A DNA stretch of 64,000 nt from Aplectana chamaeleonis (Eukaryota > Nematoda > Chromadorea > Rhabditida > Cosmocercidae). Location: NCBI GenBank assembly GCA_029168955.1, contig JAPDOI010000949.1, positions 62,001 to 126,000 of the forward strand. The letters are read 5' to 3'. Below are positions 1 to 10,692 of this stretch, piece by piece (within the stretch, counting starts at the first letter, position 1; each line of letters begins with the position of its first letter). Under the pieces are notes generated by a model. That model saw only the letters and a program-made list of their open reading frames with translations, was not told the origin of the DNA and made no database searches. Both the position numbers and the translations under genes were made by a program.

Positions 1-237
1 GAGATTAATTGCTGATTCGATTGTTTGGCCCCGGGTAGAACTACCCACCGTTTTTTGGGTTTGAATGATTGGCTGGGCCACGTGCCATTGTGAAGATATA
101 CGATGTCGAACGTCTCAAATTCCGTCAAAAGAGGCCGCCACTCCGACATTCATCTGGTAAAACTTGCTGACAGCCATTGTATAACTAACTGACCAGCAAT
201 TGATGCAACGCAAATGGGGAGAAGTTGCTGGGATATA
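1..237. repeat. Fragments of dispersed MITE/foldback repeats
   Basis: Bases 1-41 match, with divergence, the interior of the TTAA element at 14922-15386 (shared GGTAGAACT and nearby bases). Bases about 44-170 match one arm of the foldback at 7697-8146 (shared TTGGCTGGGCC, then AAGAGGCCG). Nothing coding is visible. This is a mosaic of old transposon pieces cut by the window edge. Confidence 0.55.
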
Positions 238-1073
238 CAGTAGCGGTCATAAATCTATTGACATGGTCTTTTCACAGATAATGTTTTCATACATATCTTG
301 GCTTTGCCTTAGCGAAACTTGATGACACTTTAGTGCGTTACTGGACATCACAACCCGTGCTTTAAACTTACACAATCAAACATGGAATTTATTTATCATT
401 TTATTGTATTATTTCAAATTAAGAGCATTCCCACCAAACATGGTTATTACAATTCCAGATCCGTGGCAGTTATTCACCATTTGAAGATCTTCTGGACCGT
501 TGGATAACCTTGTGAGAAAATAGTCTTTATCAGTGTTTTTCTGAAAATTGAAAATTGAACAGATTGTAGTTAATTTTTGGAAATTAACCCCTATAAAACT
601 ATTCGCCCCAGAACCATTTCACAGTATGTGCTTTATAAGCTTTGACAAAGTACAATTGGTACATAAATTTTGCTCTTTCTCGATAACGTCAAAGAGAGGT
701 ACTTAATAGGTGCAATATCGCACAATTTTTATTTCGAGTTCATTTTTAAAAACATATTGATAGAGATTCACGTTTTACAAGTTTATACAACGTCCGAAAA
801 CCTTCGATTGGCGAACAACTGCTACGGGTTTGGAGTTGTAACAGCCATGTTTTGAAAGAATAGTCTTAATTTTAAATATTACCAGGAAATCATAAATAAA
901 TGCCATATTCAAAAACTTACGCTCAAAAACCTATTTCGTGTATGTGTAAAGCAAGAGTCGCGATGCCCCATAGCATAGTGAAGTTTCATCAATTTTCGCT
1001 AAGGAGAAGCCAAGATATGTTAAAAGCATTATTCGAGAAAAGGCCATGTCAATAGATTTATGATCGCTACTGT
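238..1073. mobile_element. Non-autonomous Tc1/mariner-like element, TA-flanked
   Basis: Long imperfect terminal inverted repeats of about 90 bp begin CAGTAGCGGTCATAAATC on the left and end GATTTATGATCGCTACTG on the right. Both ends are flanked by TA (236-237 and 1074-1075), the target duplication expected of the Tc1/mariner superfamily. The 836-bp body has only a 61-codon open frame (670-855) that I do not recognise, so it is probably non-autonomous. The family assignment rests on the TA duplication and the CAGT end. Confidence 0.7.
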
Positions 1074-1338
1074 ATGCATTACACGATTACGTGAAGAGTG
1101 ACTTTCCTACGCACATGGCTTACCTTTTCCTTCCCAACGAATCATCTGAAAGAAAGGTGAACTTCATTTGATCGAGAGATCATGGGTCAACACAGCGATT
1201 CCTAGCGATCGACTCTTCCTTCCTCAAAAGCCGGTTGAGAGAATTTCGGTAAGCAACAGTAGTTTTCAGTGATTTTTTCGCAGTTTTTTCATCCTAGCTG
1301 TCATATAGGGTACTAGAGCTCCCATTATGTGTGAAAAA
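1074..1338. other. No recognisable feature
   Basis: AT-rich intergenic or intronic sequence. I see no coding potential, splice pattern or repeat here. Confidence 0.5.
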
Positions 1339-1804
1339 CTCGAAAACGAAATCCAACATAAACGATGCTTTTAAAGGCAGGTTTCTGGTCAAATAGGGCT
1401 CGAACCTCTCGATTTCCGGTGAAAATTCGGAGACTGATTTTATCGCGGACACTGCCTTTAATTCTCACTGTAACTGTTCGTTGGGACAATGAAATCTTTT
1501 GTGGAACCGTCTTTTGCAACTCTCTACTCTCTGCTGCTTCGTACTTTCTTTCAGACCCAAACTATTACTGTGTTGCCTAAAATATTCTTTCATTTTCGAT
1601 TAGCTCCATTTCACCGGTGACAACCACCGTGAACATGTTCATCCAATCGGACAACTAGTCCAGGCCAGAGAATAATGTCACTGAATTATGACGTTTTAGT
1701 GCGTTTCTCGCTGTTTCTTCGTAATTTTGGTGACACTTGGTTGCCAACGCATTATTTTGAGTGGAAAACTCGGGAACGAAAATCATCGTGAACACTACCT
1801 TTAG
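1339..1804. mobile_element. Diverged TTAA-type MITE with a nested internal copy
   Basis: The sequence matches the interior of the TTAA elements at 4971-5453 and 14922-15386. The shared parts are the GGCCAGAGAATAATGT block, the AACGCATT..GTGGAAAACTCGGGAACG block and the terminal CATCGTGAACACTACCT. A short piece from about 1363 to 1463 ends in CGCGGACACTGCC then TTTAA and looks like a second, nested terminal fragment. It is decayed and has no coding content. Confidence 0.55.
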
Positions 1805-2252
1805 AGGCAGTGTTCACGATAAATTTCTTTTCCAATATCTCCACGGTTTACAGAAGGTCTGGTGCTCTATCTAGCGAAGCACGCTTGAAAAGGACGCGAA
1901 AGGCGCGTTTCTGAGCTAAGATAGGTTCTCCCTTGTTTACGTTGATTTTTGAGCGTGGAGGAATTGGGCGCTAGAAGGATGATACCTATCAGTGCAATGA
2001 AGCGATCAGCGCACTTATCAGCTCTTCCTTCACTTGATCATTCCTGTAATCTGAGTCTTCATTTGTTCATTTCGAGGGTGCGGATATGGGGCACCAGGCG
2101 TGTCTGGGGCACCAAAACGCTTGTTTGCAGCCATTATTTTGCCACTCCTGACTCGTTTTCTACCGTTCCTTTGACACTGGGAGCCTAGGGTCCTTCTCCC
2201 CTATCATTTTACTGTGGAAAGTCACGGATGATGATCATCGTGGACACTGCCT
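1805..2252. mobile_element. TTAA-type MITE, copy B
   Basis: Starts AGGCAGTGTTCACGAT and ends ATCGTGGACACTGCCT as inverted termini. The left flank is TTAG (degenerate) and the right flank is TTAA (2253-2256). A TTAA duplication is typical of piggyBac-like and Kolobok-like transposons. The 448-bp body encodes no transposase, so it is a non-autonomous element. Confidence 0.65.
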
Positions 2253-2256
2253 TTAA

Positions 2257-2732
2257 AGGCAGTGTCCACGATAAATTTCGTCCTCGGTTTTTGGCCGGAA
2301 ATCGAAAGTTCAGAGTCTCATTGGAGAACTGGGGTCGAAAGAACAAACGAAAACGAGCTAGAAAGAGCTCCATACGGCTCCGAAGTCCGCTCGCGCTAGC
2401 CCTTTCGCTCGCGGTCGAGTTTCTCGACGTGAACGAAGGAACACTCGAAATCGCGAAATGAGCGATGGTCTTCGATCAAAAGCCCCGTTCTTTCCTTCAT
2501 TCTTGAGTTCTCTCTTTACTCAGGTCAGCTCGCATACATCGGCTGCAAAGGACGGAAGTTACAAGCCTCGGAAAACTCGTCCACAATGCTTCTCTAGCTC
2601 AATTTTTGAGGGACCATAACTCTGATCCCAGAAGCTCGTGTACGATTTCAGACACATCGTTGGAATCAGCATGGGACCGTTTTCAAGATAGGCTAAAAAA
2701 CAGAGAAACGATTTTCATCGTGGGCACTGCCT
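2257..2732. mobile_element. TTAA-type MITE, copy C
   Basis: 476-bp element with termini AGGCAGTGTCCACGAT and ATCGTGGGCACTGCCT. It shares TTAA 2253-2256 with copy B and TTAA 2733-2736 with copy D. Its right half is an inverted relative of the left half of copy D. The interior has a block rich in GCTCGCGCTAGCCC that recurs at 8280-8315. Confidence 0.7.
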
Positions 2733-2736
2733 TTAA

Positions 2737-3221
2737 AGGCAGTGTTCACGATAAGATTCGTTTTCCTTCTTTTTTGCCTATCTTCAAGACGGTCCAATGC
2801 TGATTCCAATGGTGTTTTTGGAATCGTATAAGACCTTCTGGGAACGGAGTTATGGTCCCTCAAAAGTTGAACTAAGGAAGCATGGTGGACGAGTTGTCCG
2901 AGGCTTGTAACTTCCGTCTTTTACAGCCGATGTATGCGAGCTGACCTGAGTAAAGAGAGAAGTTGGAAATAAAGGTAAGAACGGGGCTATTGATCGGAGA
3001 CTATCGCTAATCTCACATTCTCAAGCATTCATTTATTCACGTCAGCGGGCGTGGAAAGGGCATCTGGGGGTGACGAGCTGACGAGTGTCCAACTTTGGGC
3101 CCGTAGGGGGCCGCTCCGAGCTCATTTTTCTTAGTTTTTTCAACGTTAGGGTTGAGCTAGGCCCCGCAGCTGCCGATCTCCACCAAAAAAACAGACATGG
3201 TTTTTATCGTGGACACTGCCT
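2737..3221. mobile_element. TTAA-type MITE, copy D
   Basis: 485-bp element bounded by TTAA (2733-2736 and 3222-3225), with AGGCAGTGTTCACGAT at the left and ATCGTGGACACTGCCT at the right. The interior matches copies F (6923-7409) and G (12746-13225), for example GAACGGAGTTATGGTCCCTC. Its right edge lies only about 50 bp before a splice acceptor of the stomatin gene. Confidence 0.75.
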
Positions 3222-3272
3222 TTAAGAAAAATGCATTGCACTTTTTTTGTAACGAACTGTATCTTCTTTCAG

Positions 3273-3379
3273 CGGAATCATTCGACGCCGGTTTGGGATT
3301 CTGTGGATGGCTGTTCATGTTTCTCTCGTGGTTCTGTGTCCTTGCTTCTTTTCCCATATCAATATGTTTCTGTATCAAA
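3273..3379 (+). CDS. Stomatin-family protein, internal exon (membrane hairpin)
   Basis: The exon follows the acceptor TATCTTCTTTCAG and ends before the donor GTGAGT (3380). Read with two leading bases of a split codon it encodes ESFDAGLGFCGWLFMFLSW followed by FCVLASFPISICFCIK. This is the N-terminal hydrophobic hairpin that anchors stomatins in the inner leaflet of the membrane; in C. elegans MEC-2, UNC-1 and STO proteins it directly precedes the VVQEYERA segment. The exon ends in phase 0 and joins exactly to the exon at 12021. Stomatins modulate ion channels, and MEC-2 acts in touch-receptor channels. The paralogue cannot be fixed from these residues. The upstream start exon was not found. 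Confidence 0.85.
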
Positions 3380-3823
3380 GTGAGTCAAACTGTTTTTTGT
3401 TCTTGGGATCCTCATTTGCTTACGAACCATATTTAATATGTAGCAGGAAAAACGGGGAGTACTTTCGAATTCCTATTCGGGAGTACTGCCACTTTTCGGC
3501 TAATGACTGAAAACCTCCGAAACTGTAACAATGAGTATTGTTGTACGCTGTTGATCGCCAAGCCAAAAGCAATGTCCCAGAACTTTCACGTCAGTGCGTC
3601 AGGACAGCACCGATCATTGCGAGAAGTTTCAGTTAGAAGCACTTTTCACGATAAACTTCCTTGCGAATTTTCCGCGGAAGACAGTTGCATTAGCTCTCAT
3701 TGTCAGAAACAGATGGTCGTCGACAGAACGGGCAATCGCTCTCTCACATGCAAACAACGTCTCAGAAGACTGTTACACGCCCAGGCTGGGTTACTTGACC
3801 GTGACACTGGAACACAACTTCTA

Positions 3824-3872
3824 AGCCGCTTTTCGCCTTCCAAAGATCTGAGCCGCTTTTCGCCTTCCAAAG
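3824..3872. repeat. 27-bp direct duplication
   Basis: AGCCGCTTTTCGCCTTCCAA (first 20 bases of the unit) starts at 3824 and again at 3851, each followed by AGATC. The second copy is partial. It is a local duplication inside otherwise featureless intron sequence (3380-4160). Confidence 0.8.
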
Positions 3873-4299
3873 ATCATTTGGCCACGTTTCTGTATACCCT
3901 GCTCCGCTTCTGACAAGGAAACTATTATTAGCCAAACTTTCCATTCCGATCGAAATGTACTTTTTTAGAAACGTTTTCCGACGTAGAGTTCGAATATGCC
4001 TCTCACAGCTGCCTAGGATCACTCTAAAAAAAGTTATAGGCGTTTTTCTCCAATTTTCGTACCTATTGTACCACACAAAATGCGCATTAATCTTACGAAA
4101 ACCCGGAAACGGATCTCATATGCGTATTCAGGGCCCAAAACAACTCCCCTAGGCAAAGTTTGATTGAAAGCACATTTTCCGAACTATGTGCAGACTGATG
4201 GCGTTTTGGACGGTTTTTCGGTTCAGCGTTCAATTATATCAATTACGTGATACAGAAAACGTTGAAGAAAAATATTACACATTTGACTTGAATTTCGCT

Positions 4300-4760
4300 T
4301 TAGGTGTTATTTGGAGTGCTGATCACGAATCTGAGGTTAATTTGTCGTCTTTCCTAAGTTTTCGACTAAATTTGTTCAAAGCTTCCCACCGGCAGAAAAA
4401 TTTGACGGCAAAATCAACTTTTGACGATTTCCGGAATGTGACTACATATGTGGCTCAAATCGTTTCTCTAGAGGTTGTTTGGTTTGCTCAACACGAATCT
4501 GATGTCAGTTTATCGATTTTTGACAGCTTACGGTAGATTACGGTGGGTATACGGTAGTCTGGTCAAAATCTCAGATTTGCCTCATAGTTTCTATGTGGGG
4601 GTTATTTGGGGTGCTGTATACGAATTCAATGTCCATTTGTCGATTTTCGAATTATTAAGATAGGTTTCGCCTTCTAAATGGCATGCTACCTACCGAAACC
4701 TACAGTAAACCTCAAAAATTCGACAAGCGAACCCCAGATTCGTGTTTAGCACCACAGATT
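4300..4760. repeat. Degenerate repeated motif within the intron
   Basis: A motif of the form TTATTTGGRGTGCT, then ACGAATC, then TTTGTCG recurs at about 4307, 4474 and 4600 on the + strand. It reappears inverted at about 4715-4755 (CGACAAGCG.. CAGATTCGTGTT). The copies are strongly diverged, probably remains of an old tandem or foldback repeat. Confidence 0.45.
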
Positions 4761-4970
4761 ACCCCTAAATACAGGTTTTAGGCAAAATTCGTGTTTGAAC
4801 AACCAAACCTCATATAAAGTTAATTTATTGTACACTATTTTTCAACCTTCGAATGTGCATATGAGTATTGGCATGATATCTGTACAACATTTTAGCTACC
4901 GCATATTGCCGGCCGCCCCAGTGTTGCGGATACACAACCTTGTGGTTCTAATATAACATATATAGATTAA

Positions 4971-5453
4971 AGGCAGTGTTCACGATGATTTTCGTTCCCG
5001 AGTTTTCCGTTAAAAACAATGCGTTGGCTACCAAGTGTTACCAAAATTACGAAGAAACGGCGAGAACCGACTAAATCGTCTTATTTCAGAGATATTACCT
5101 TCTGGCCTGGACTAGTTGTCCGGTTGGATGAACATGGTCACGGTGGTTGTCACAAGTGAAAAATGGGGCTAATCGAAAATGGAACAATATTTAAGGCAAA
5201 ACTGTATTAGTTAGGGTCTGAAAGAAGGTACGAAGCAACAGAGAGTGGAGAGTCGCAGGTGACGGGTCCATAAACGATTTCATTGTCACAACAAACACTT
5301 CCTATGAGAGTAAAGAGGTGTGGTGAGAGTAAAGGAATCAGTGCCCTTCTAGTGCATTTTTCTCAATTTCTTTGTCATTTCAGTTCTACCCGGGGGCCAA
5401 ATAATCGATTTAGCGATTAACCTCAAAATCGAAGGTTATCGTGAACACTGCCT
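4971..5453. mobile_element. TTAA-type MITE, copy E
   Basis: 483-bp element flanked by TTAA at 4967-4970 and 5454-5457. Termini are AGGCAGTGTTCACGATGATT and TATCGTGAACACTGCCT. The interior is a diverged inverse-orientation relative of copy H (14922-15386), sharing TCGTTCCCGAGTTTTCC and CTACCCGGGGGCC. No coding region. Confidence 0.8.
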
Positions 5454-5506
5454 TTAAGGCAAATGGAATTGGGTACTAAGAATCAGAACGGTCATATAAC
5501 ATGGTA

Positions 5507-6700
5507 CCAGGTTGTCCAATAAGTTTCGTCGTTCGATAAGAGAGGGCGTTGCTACTAGTCCACATTTTTTTTGTTTTGTTGGTACACTCTTCGTATGAAC
5601 GTATGTGAAATTTCATTTCAATCTGTCAATTCATTCTTTGTTTACAAGCCAGTTAGTGTCGCCTTGTCACAGCAATGGAAAAAATTGAATATCGTGCAGT
5701 GATAAATTCTTATTTTTGGAAGGTGTAGCACCAAAAGAAATTCACGAACGAATGTTAAAAGTGTATAATGATTGTTAGCCTACAGTTAGAACAGTGGAAA
5801 GATGGGTTGCTGAGTTTAAACGTGGTCGTACAAGCCTTGAAGACGATCCACGTGAAGGACGTCCAAAAAGCGCATCAACACCAGGAATCATAGCCAAAAT
5901 ATAGAATATGGTTTTGGAAGATCGTCGATTGACTGAGAGAGATTTAGTAGAGGCTCTACACATCTCAATAGGCAGTGTGAACCATGTTTTAGGTGAAATT
6001 TTGGGTTTCAGAAAGCTGTGTGCACAATGGGTGCCGCATTCGCTAACGATGGAACAAAAACACATTCGAATGCGACTTTCTCAGCAACATTTGAAGCGTT
6101 TTAAAAAGGATAAAATGGATTTTGTGCATCGATTCATCACTATGGATGAGACTTGGGTCTATGACCATGATCCTCAATCAAAACAAGAGGCTAAAGAGTG
6201 GTGTGAACCTGGTTGTTCGGCTTCGGAACGAGTTCGTGTCCGGAAATCGGCCAAGAAGGTTATGGCATCAGTTTTTTGGAATGCGAAAGGAATTTTGTTT
6301 GTGGATTACTTGCAAACTGGTTAAACAATTAATTCTGAATATTATTGCTACCTTTTGGACCAGTTGAAGGAAAAAATTCGTGAAAAAAGACCCGGTTTGC
6401 AGAAAAAAAAACCTTTTTTATCAGGACAATGCACCGTGTCACAAGAGCATTTTGACAATGGCTAAAATCCATGAAATAAAATTCAAATTGTTTTAGCATC
6501 TATGAAGAAGTCATAACGGCTGTTGAAGCGTATTTTGCAGACCTTCCGAATTCTCACTTCTGGGATGGGATCCACAGATTGGAGGATCGTTGCAGCAAGT
6601 GTATAAATGTATAGGGAGATTATACTGAGTAATGAAGTGTATTTTGAACCACAAAATTGTGTTTTTCTTATCTAACGACAAAACTTATTGAACAAATTAG
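5507..6700 (+). mobile_element. Mariner transposon relic
   Basis: 34-bp terminal inverted repeats at 5507-5540 and 6667-6700 match at 28 of 34 positions (shared CAATAAGTTT). The element is flanked by TA on both sides (5505-5506 and 6701-6702), the mariner target duplication. At 1194 bp it is about 0.1 kb shorter than a typical 1.3-kb mariner, consistent with an internal deletion in the transposase gene. It lies in the stomatin intron, same orientation as the gene. Confidence 0.92.
5674..6632 (+). pseudogene. Mariner transposase, inactivated
   Basis: Translations along this stretch give mariner transposase signatures in order. They are a helix-turn-helix segment (RWVAEFKRGRTSLEDDPREG), the linker-region motif WVPHSLT, the first catalytic aspartate in ITMDETW, then QDNAPCH with the second aspartate near 6424. 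The segment that should carry the third aspartate (YSPDL-type motif) is missing: sequence jumps to YEEVITAVEAYFADLP. There are frameshifts near 5705 and 6410 and in-frame stops near 5776, 5902, 6322 and 6613. The longest surviving frame is 5908-6324 (138 aa). The protein would have cut and pasted the element, but this copy is dead. Confidence 0.9.
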
Positions 6701-6922
6701 TATACTTCATCCATAGCCCAGACACCATTTACAACTCTGCCGTTAGGCATCGTATCCATAGGGTGGTATCTGGTAAGTTTATTACCCGCGGGTGTGCCTC
6801 TTAGGTGCCTCTACAATTAATAGATGCGATACTGCTTGAGGCTCGGTACACCCTGCGAATATATCTGTAATTACAACTTTGTATAAGATTTGTTTGTGGG
6901 ACCGCCTCCTCAATCTGTTTAA

Positions 6923-7409
6923 AGGCAGTGTTCACCATGAAAATCGTTTTTCTGTTTTTTCGCCTATTTTGAGAACGGCCCCATGCTGATTCCATTGATG
7001 TCTCTGAAATCGTACAAGACCTTCTGGGAACGGAGTTATGGTCCCTCAAAGATTGAGCTAAGGAAGCATGGTGGTCCAGTTGTCCAAAGCTTGTAACATC
7101 CGTCTTTTGCAGCCGATCTATGCGAGCTGACCTGAGTAAAGAGAGAAGTCGAGAATGAAGGGAAGAACGGGGCTAATGATTGGAAATCATCGCTCATCTC
7201 ACGATTTCGAGCATTCACTTGTTCACGTCGGTGGGCGTGCACTGCGCTTTTGGGGTTTGCGTTGCGCTCAAAGTGACAACTTCGGGCTCTTTTGGAGCTC
7301 TTCCTGACTCGTTTTCATGCGTTCTTTCGACGTCAACGTTACAGTGTGCCCCTGCACTACCCATTCCTAGTGGAAACTGAAATACATTTTTTTATCGTGT
7401 ATACTGCCT
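6923..7409. mobile_element. TTAA-type MITE, copy F
   Basis: 487-bp element between TTAA 6919-6922 and TTAA 7410-7413. The termini are AGGCAGTGTTCACCATGAAA and TATCGTGTATACTGCCT. The interior shares GAACGGAGTTATGGTCCCTC and a TTCACGTCGGTGGGCG block with copies D and G, in the same orientation. No transposase is encoded. Confidence 0.78.
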
Positions 7410-7413
7410 TTAA

Positions 7414-7696
7414 AAGGCGATTGAATGTTGTTGGTGGGTTCGTCTGTTCACTGATCGAACTCGTGTTAATAAAGGACTATTATTACACGTGTCTGTAACC
7501 ATTGGTAATACAATAAAATCCGTAAGAAATTTTGAAACCACCCTAAAAATTCCGTGCCTTTTTTTTCCGAGCTTTAAAAACGCTCATAACTTCTTTGAGA
7601 GTGATCTAGGCAGCTGCGATGGGCATATTCGGACTTTACATCCGAAAATGGTTTGAGAAAAGACATTTCATTCGGAATGGTTAGTATGAATTTAAA
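7414..7696. other. No recognisable feature
   Basis: Intron sequence with no repeat, exon or coding pattern that I can identify. Confidence 0.5.
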
Positions 7697-8146
7697 GGCA
7701 TCGTACGCGCTGAAAACCACTCACCGTTTCCTGAGTTTGAATCATTGGCTGGGCCCGCCTGAGAACGTGGGTAGAGTTTGTCAGGTCACCGACGCATCAT
7801 TGGGAAGATATGGGAGATCGAATGTCTCGAATTCCACCAGAAGAGGCCGGCCTACCGACAGCCATGTGGCCTCAAATGAGAAAAGAAGGTAGCTTATCAA
7901 CAAATGATACATCAACTTCCACTAATTTACGCGATATCGCTTGTTGAAAACCTTCTTTCTTTTTAATTTTACGCCAAATGGCTGTCAGAAGGCCGGCCTC
8001 TTTTGGTGGAATTCGAGGCATTCGATCACCCATATCTTCCCAATAATGCGTCGGTGACCCGACAAACTCTACCCACGTTCTCAGGCGGGCCCAGCCAATG
8101 ATTCAAACTCAACAAACGGTGAGTGGTTTTCAGCGCGTACGATGCC
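7697..8146. mobile_element. Foldback element with ~170-bp inverted arms
   Basis: The left arm 7697-7867 begins GGCATCGTACGCGCTGAAAA. The right arm 7978-8146 ends TTTTCAGCGCGTACGATGCC and mirrors it along nearly its whole length. About 110 bp of unrelated AT-rich spacer separates the arms. The left flank contains TTTAA, suggesting a relative of the TTAA class; the right flank does not. A diverged arm occurs at 44-170. Confidence 0.78.
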
Positions 8147-8151
8147 ACTGA

Positions 8152-8320
8152 AGGCAGTGTCCACGATAAATTTCGCCCTCGCTTTTTGGCCGGAAATCGA
8201 AAGTTCAGGCTCTCATTGGAGCACTGGGGTCGAAAGAACGAACGAAAACGAGCCCGAAAGAGCTCCATACGGCTCCGAAGTCCGCTCGCGCTAGCCCTTC
8301 CGCTCGCGGTCGAGTTTTCC
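8152..8320. mobile_element. Partial TTAA-type MITE (left end only)
   Basis: Begins AGGCAGTGTCCACGATAAAT and follows copy C (2257 onward) closely through the GCTCGCGCTAGCCC block, then diverges after about 8320. No right terminus is present, so it is truncated. It directly abuts the foldback. Confidence 0.7.
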
Positions 8321-9093
8321 GAAGAACAGTTTGGTCCACTTCTGCATTAGCATTGGAGCGCGAGCGCGGCGGAATTTCAGCATTAGGGCTCATTTTCGCA
8401 CACTGTCTACTTCAGGCTCATGCCCGCGCAACTCATCCACCGGTAAAATGTGGCTTTCAAGAAGAAGAGCTGATTTTGAATGTTTCGCAGCGTTTTTCAT
8501 GATTTTTTCTTCACTGATGGAACAGTCAGACTCTAAACCTTCGTTTTCTTGTGAGAGATATCGCAACAGTTTTCCTCGGAAAATTGAGAACAAAGTTCAT
8601 CTATCGAACTTTTTGAGCAGAGCCTCTAACAAATTGGAGTGACTCGATTGTAAGACAGTAGTGGAGTTGGCTGTAGTATCAAAACCGTGGCCCCTAGTTT
8701 CTCAGATGGCTCGAAAGGCTTACGGGGTAGCTGCGCTTCCGACACAGATAGAAGCCGGACACTCACTCCCGTCCAGAATATTGGCTGGCGTTGTGTGAAC
8801 GACCAACCTATCGACAACCAAAGTTTTCCATGCCCATGAACTTCCAATTTCTTTTTGTAATCTGAACCGGCGATCTAAATTTCTCTTCTTCTCTTTTTTG
8901 ACATCCAGCTAAAGAAGGTTTTTAAGGTAGAGCAGATGTGAGCCATCACATGGAGCTGTGGTCGGCCGCGAAGAGAACAATCCCTCAACTTGGACTTCAG
9001 AGCGACCCCCACATATGCTCCTTTTACCGAGCTAATTACACAATTCATCGTGACCTACGGTCACAGCCACATCTCAAATCATGTTTATGGCAT
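8321..9093. other. No recognisable feature
   Basis: Open frames of 60-103 codons on both strands (for example 8331-8642) show no recognisable motif and no consistent splice sites. I see no repeat structure. Confidence 0.5.
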
Positions 9094-9096
9094 TAA

Positions 9097-9465
9097 GGCC
9101 ATTGCTATACCAAAAGTTTGCGACCGCGACATGTGCGGTCAACTGTCGCGAATCGTGCCGAGACCAGGCCCACACAGTGGAAAAATGCTGTCGCATCAAC
9201 AGTTTGCAGCACCTGTCGCGGTCGCAGGCTCGAAAGGGGGTGTTATGCCTGAAATGTGAAAACGTGCGGTAATCGGTCGCTGTCAAGGCTGTCCGTCGCA
9301 GTGCAGTGCACTGCGACGGGTGTCAGTGACAGCGACCCAGCCGAATCCAGTAACTTGCCGGGCGTTTTTTTGGCCCTGAGCGACAGTGACGGTTGGCCCT
9401 CAGCGACAGCGACGTCGCAGTGTTCAGCGACCGCGACAAGCCTGTCGTGGGGTATAACAATGGCC
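9097..9465. mobile_element. PIF/Harbinger-like MITE candidate
   Basis: 369-bp sequence with short terminal inverted repeats GGCCATTGCTATACC and GGTATAACAATGGCC (14 of 15 matched), flanked by TAA on both sides (9094-9096 and 9466-9468). A 3-bp TWA duplication with GG-starting termini fits PIF/Harbinger. The body is full of short GTCGC/GCGAC motifs in both orientations and centres on a 27-nt palindrome at 9293-9319. No transposase is encoded. Confidence 0.6.
9293..9319. repeat. 27-nt palindrome
   Basis: CCGTCGCAGTGCA, a central G, then TGCACTGCGACGG form a palindrome that is perfect apart from its centre base. It lies at the middle of the 369-bp MITE candidate and could extrude as a cruciform. 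Confidence 0.85.
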
Positions 9466-9468
9466 TAA

Positions 9469-9997
9469 ACCGTTTTTGGCTCGAACGGGACCGATTGATC
9501 TTGGAAATCGTCAAGACTCCTGTAGTTCCCTTCAAGTACATGCCAGTTCAACAGATTCAGCGAAGAAAAGTTTTCATTGCCCTTCGCAACACCATTTGAA
9601 CAATTACGTTGAAACGCTTTAAAAATCGAAACTTGTGCCATCGTTTCCACCAAGAGCGACATCAAGGTGATGCCCATATCGGAATGAAATTCATCCACGT
9701 TCGCAGTTACAGACAGCCGCTGTTGCAGCACACGCTCGAAGATAATTGTACAGGGACGACGTTCACACGTGCCAGAATAATCACGATCAGAATAAACACG
9801 ATTCTGAACGGGTGTCGAACAGCGTTTGTCCGCAGTTTCGGATGTGAGCTTCTCTCCATTATGGACAGCACACAAGCAAACTTGCACGCTACCCCTAGCC
9901 TTTGCAGTTCAATTCAGCTGAGCTGGCCCACAAGCCGAATTAGCCAGCTTTCGTTTTGCGAGTATACCAAAGTTATCACACCTTTGTACTTTGACTC
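9469..9997. other. Unassigned stretch with open frames
   Basis: A 140-codon frame on the minus strand (9465-9887) and a 156-codon frame on the plus strand (9609-10079) overlap. Neither has a motif I recognise. They run into MITE ends and a dispersed repeat, so I do not call either a gene. Confidence 0.35.
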
Positions 9998-10170
9998 GGG
10001 TTCATTTCAAGTGAACTCGTGTTTTCGATTCTCAAAGCGCGGAGCTGTGGCTTTTTCGTCGGAACCCCCTTATCGCTAGTTCCGTTTCACCGAGGCACAC
10101 CGCTCCGCTGCTGGTGATAATCGCATTCCACAGGTCACTAGGGGTTTGACAGAGTCTAGCTATAGTCGGT
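9998..10170. repeat. Dispersed repeat, copy a
   Basis: Matches 19113-19283 in the same orientation, sharing TTCAAGTGAACTC, GCTTTTTCGTCGGAACC and CGCTCCGCTGCTGGTGATAA. A GCGGAGC block and the later GCTCCGC block form a hairpin around the central part. No coding content; possibly a MITE. Confidence 0.7.
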
Positions 10171-10692
10171 ACAGATCGCACTGACCGTTCCGGTTCCCTC
10201 TTGACGGTGTTGTTTACGTGGGTGCAAACTCGGTGCACGTACTATTCAGAGCATCAGTTACGGGTGGCTCTAGGAATCTAGTCATTCCAAGGGCTGAAAA
10301 GTTGCGAGATGTCGCGTTTTCATGAGTAGAGCGATCCAAGACTTCGAAAGATTGCAAAAGTACACCGTTCAAGAAGAAATTATATTTGGACCCGATGGTC
10401 TCAGCTCGATTATCGTTGTTATGCGTGCTGCAACAGCGGGTGTCCGCAACTGCAGAGCGGAATTTTGCTCTGATAACGACCATGCAAAAAAAGTGTTGCA
10501 CCGCAGGCGATCGTGATGAGACCACGAGGTCCCGGCGCGATTATCTTCTAGCTGCGCACCGCAACGGCTGTTGTCCGCAACTGCTGACCGGAGTCTCGCT
10601 CCGATAACGACATTATGTGTATCGAGCTATCACCAACGCAATTTTGAGAACCAAAACAGTCTGTGCGATCCGTGCCGACTGTAAAGTGTGCT

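Noticed and set aside
1949..2461. Small ORFs inside the TTAA MITEs
   Set aside because: They lie within non-autonomous elements and are not conserved between copies.
8331..8847. Opposed 103-, 67- and 73-codon ORFs
   Set aside because: No motif, no repeat support and no splice context; consistent with chance open frames.
9465..10079. Overlapping 140- and 156-codon ORFs on opposite strands
   Set aside because: No recognisable domain, no splice evidence, and both overlap MITE or dispersed-repeat sequence.
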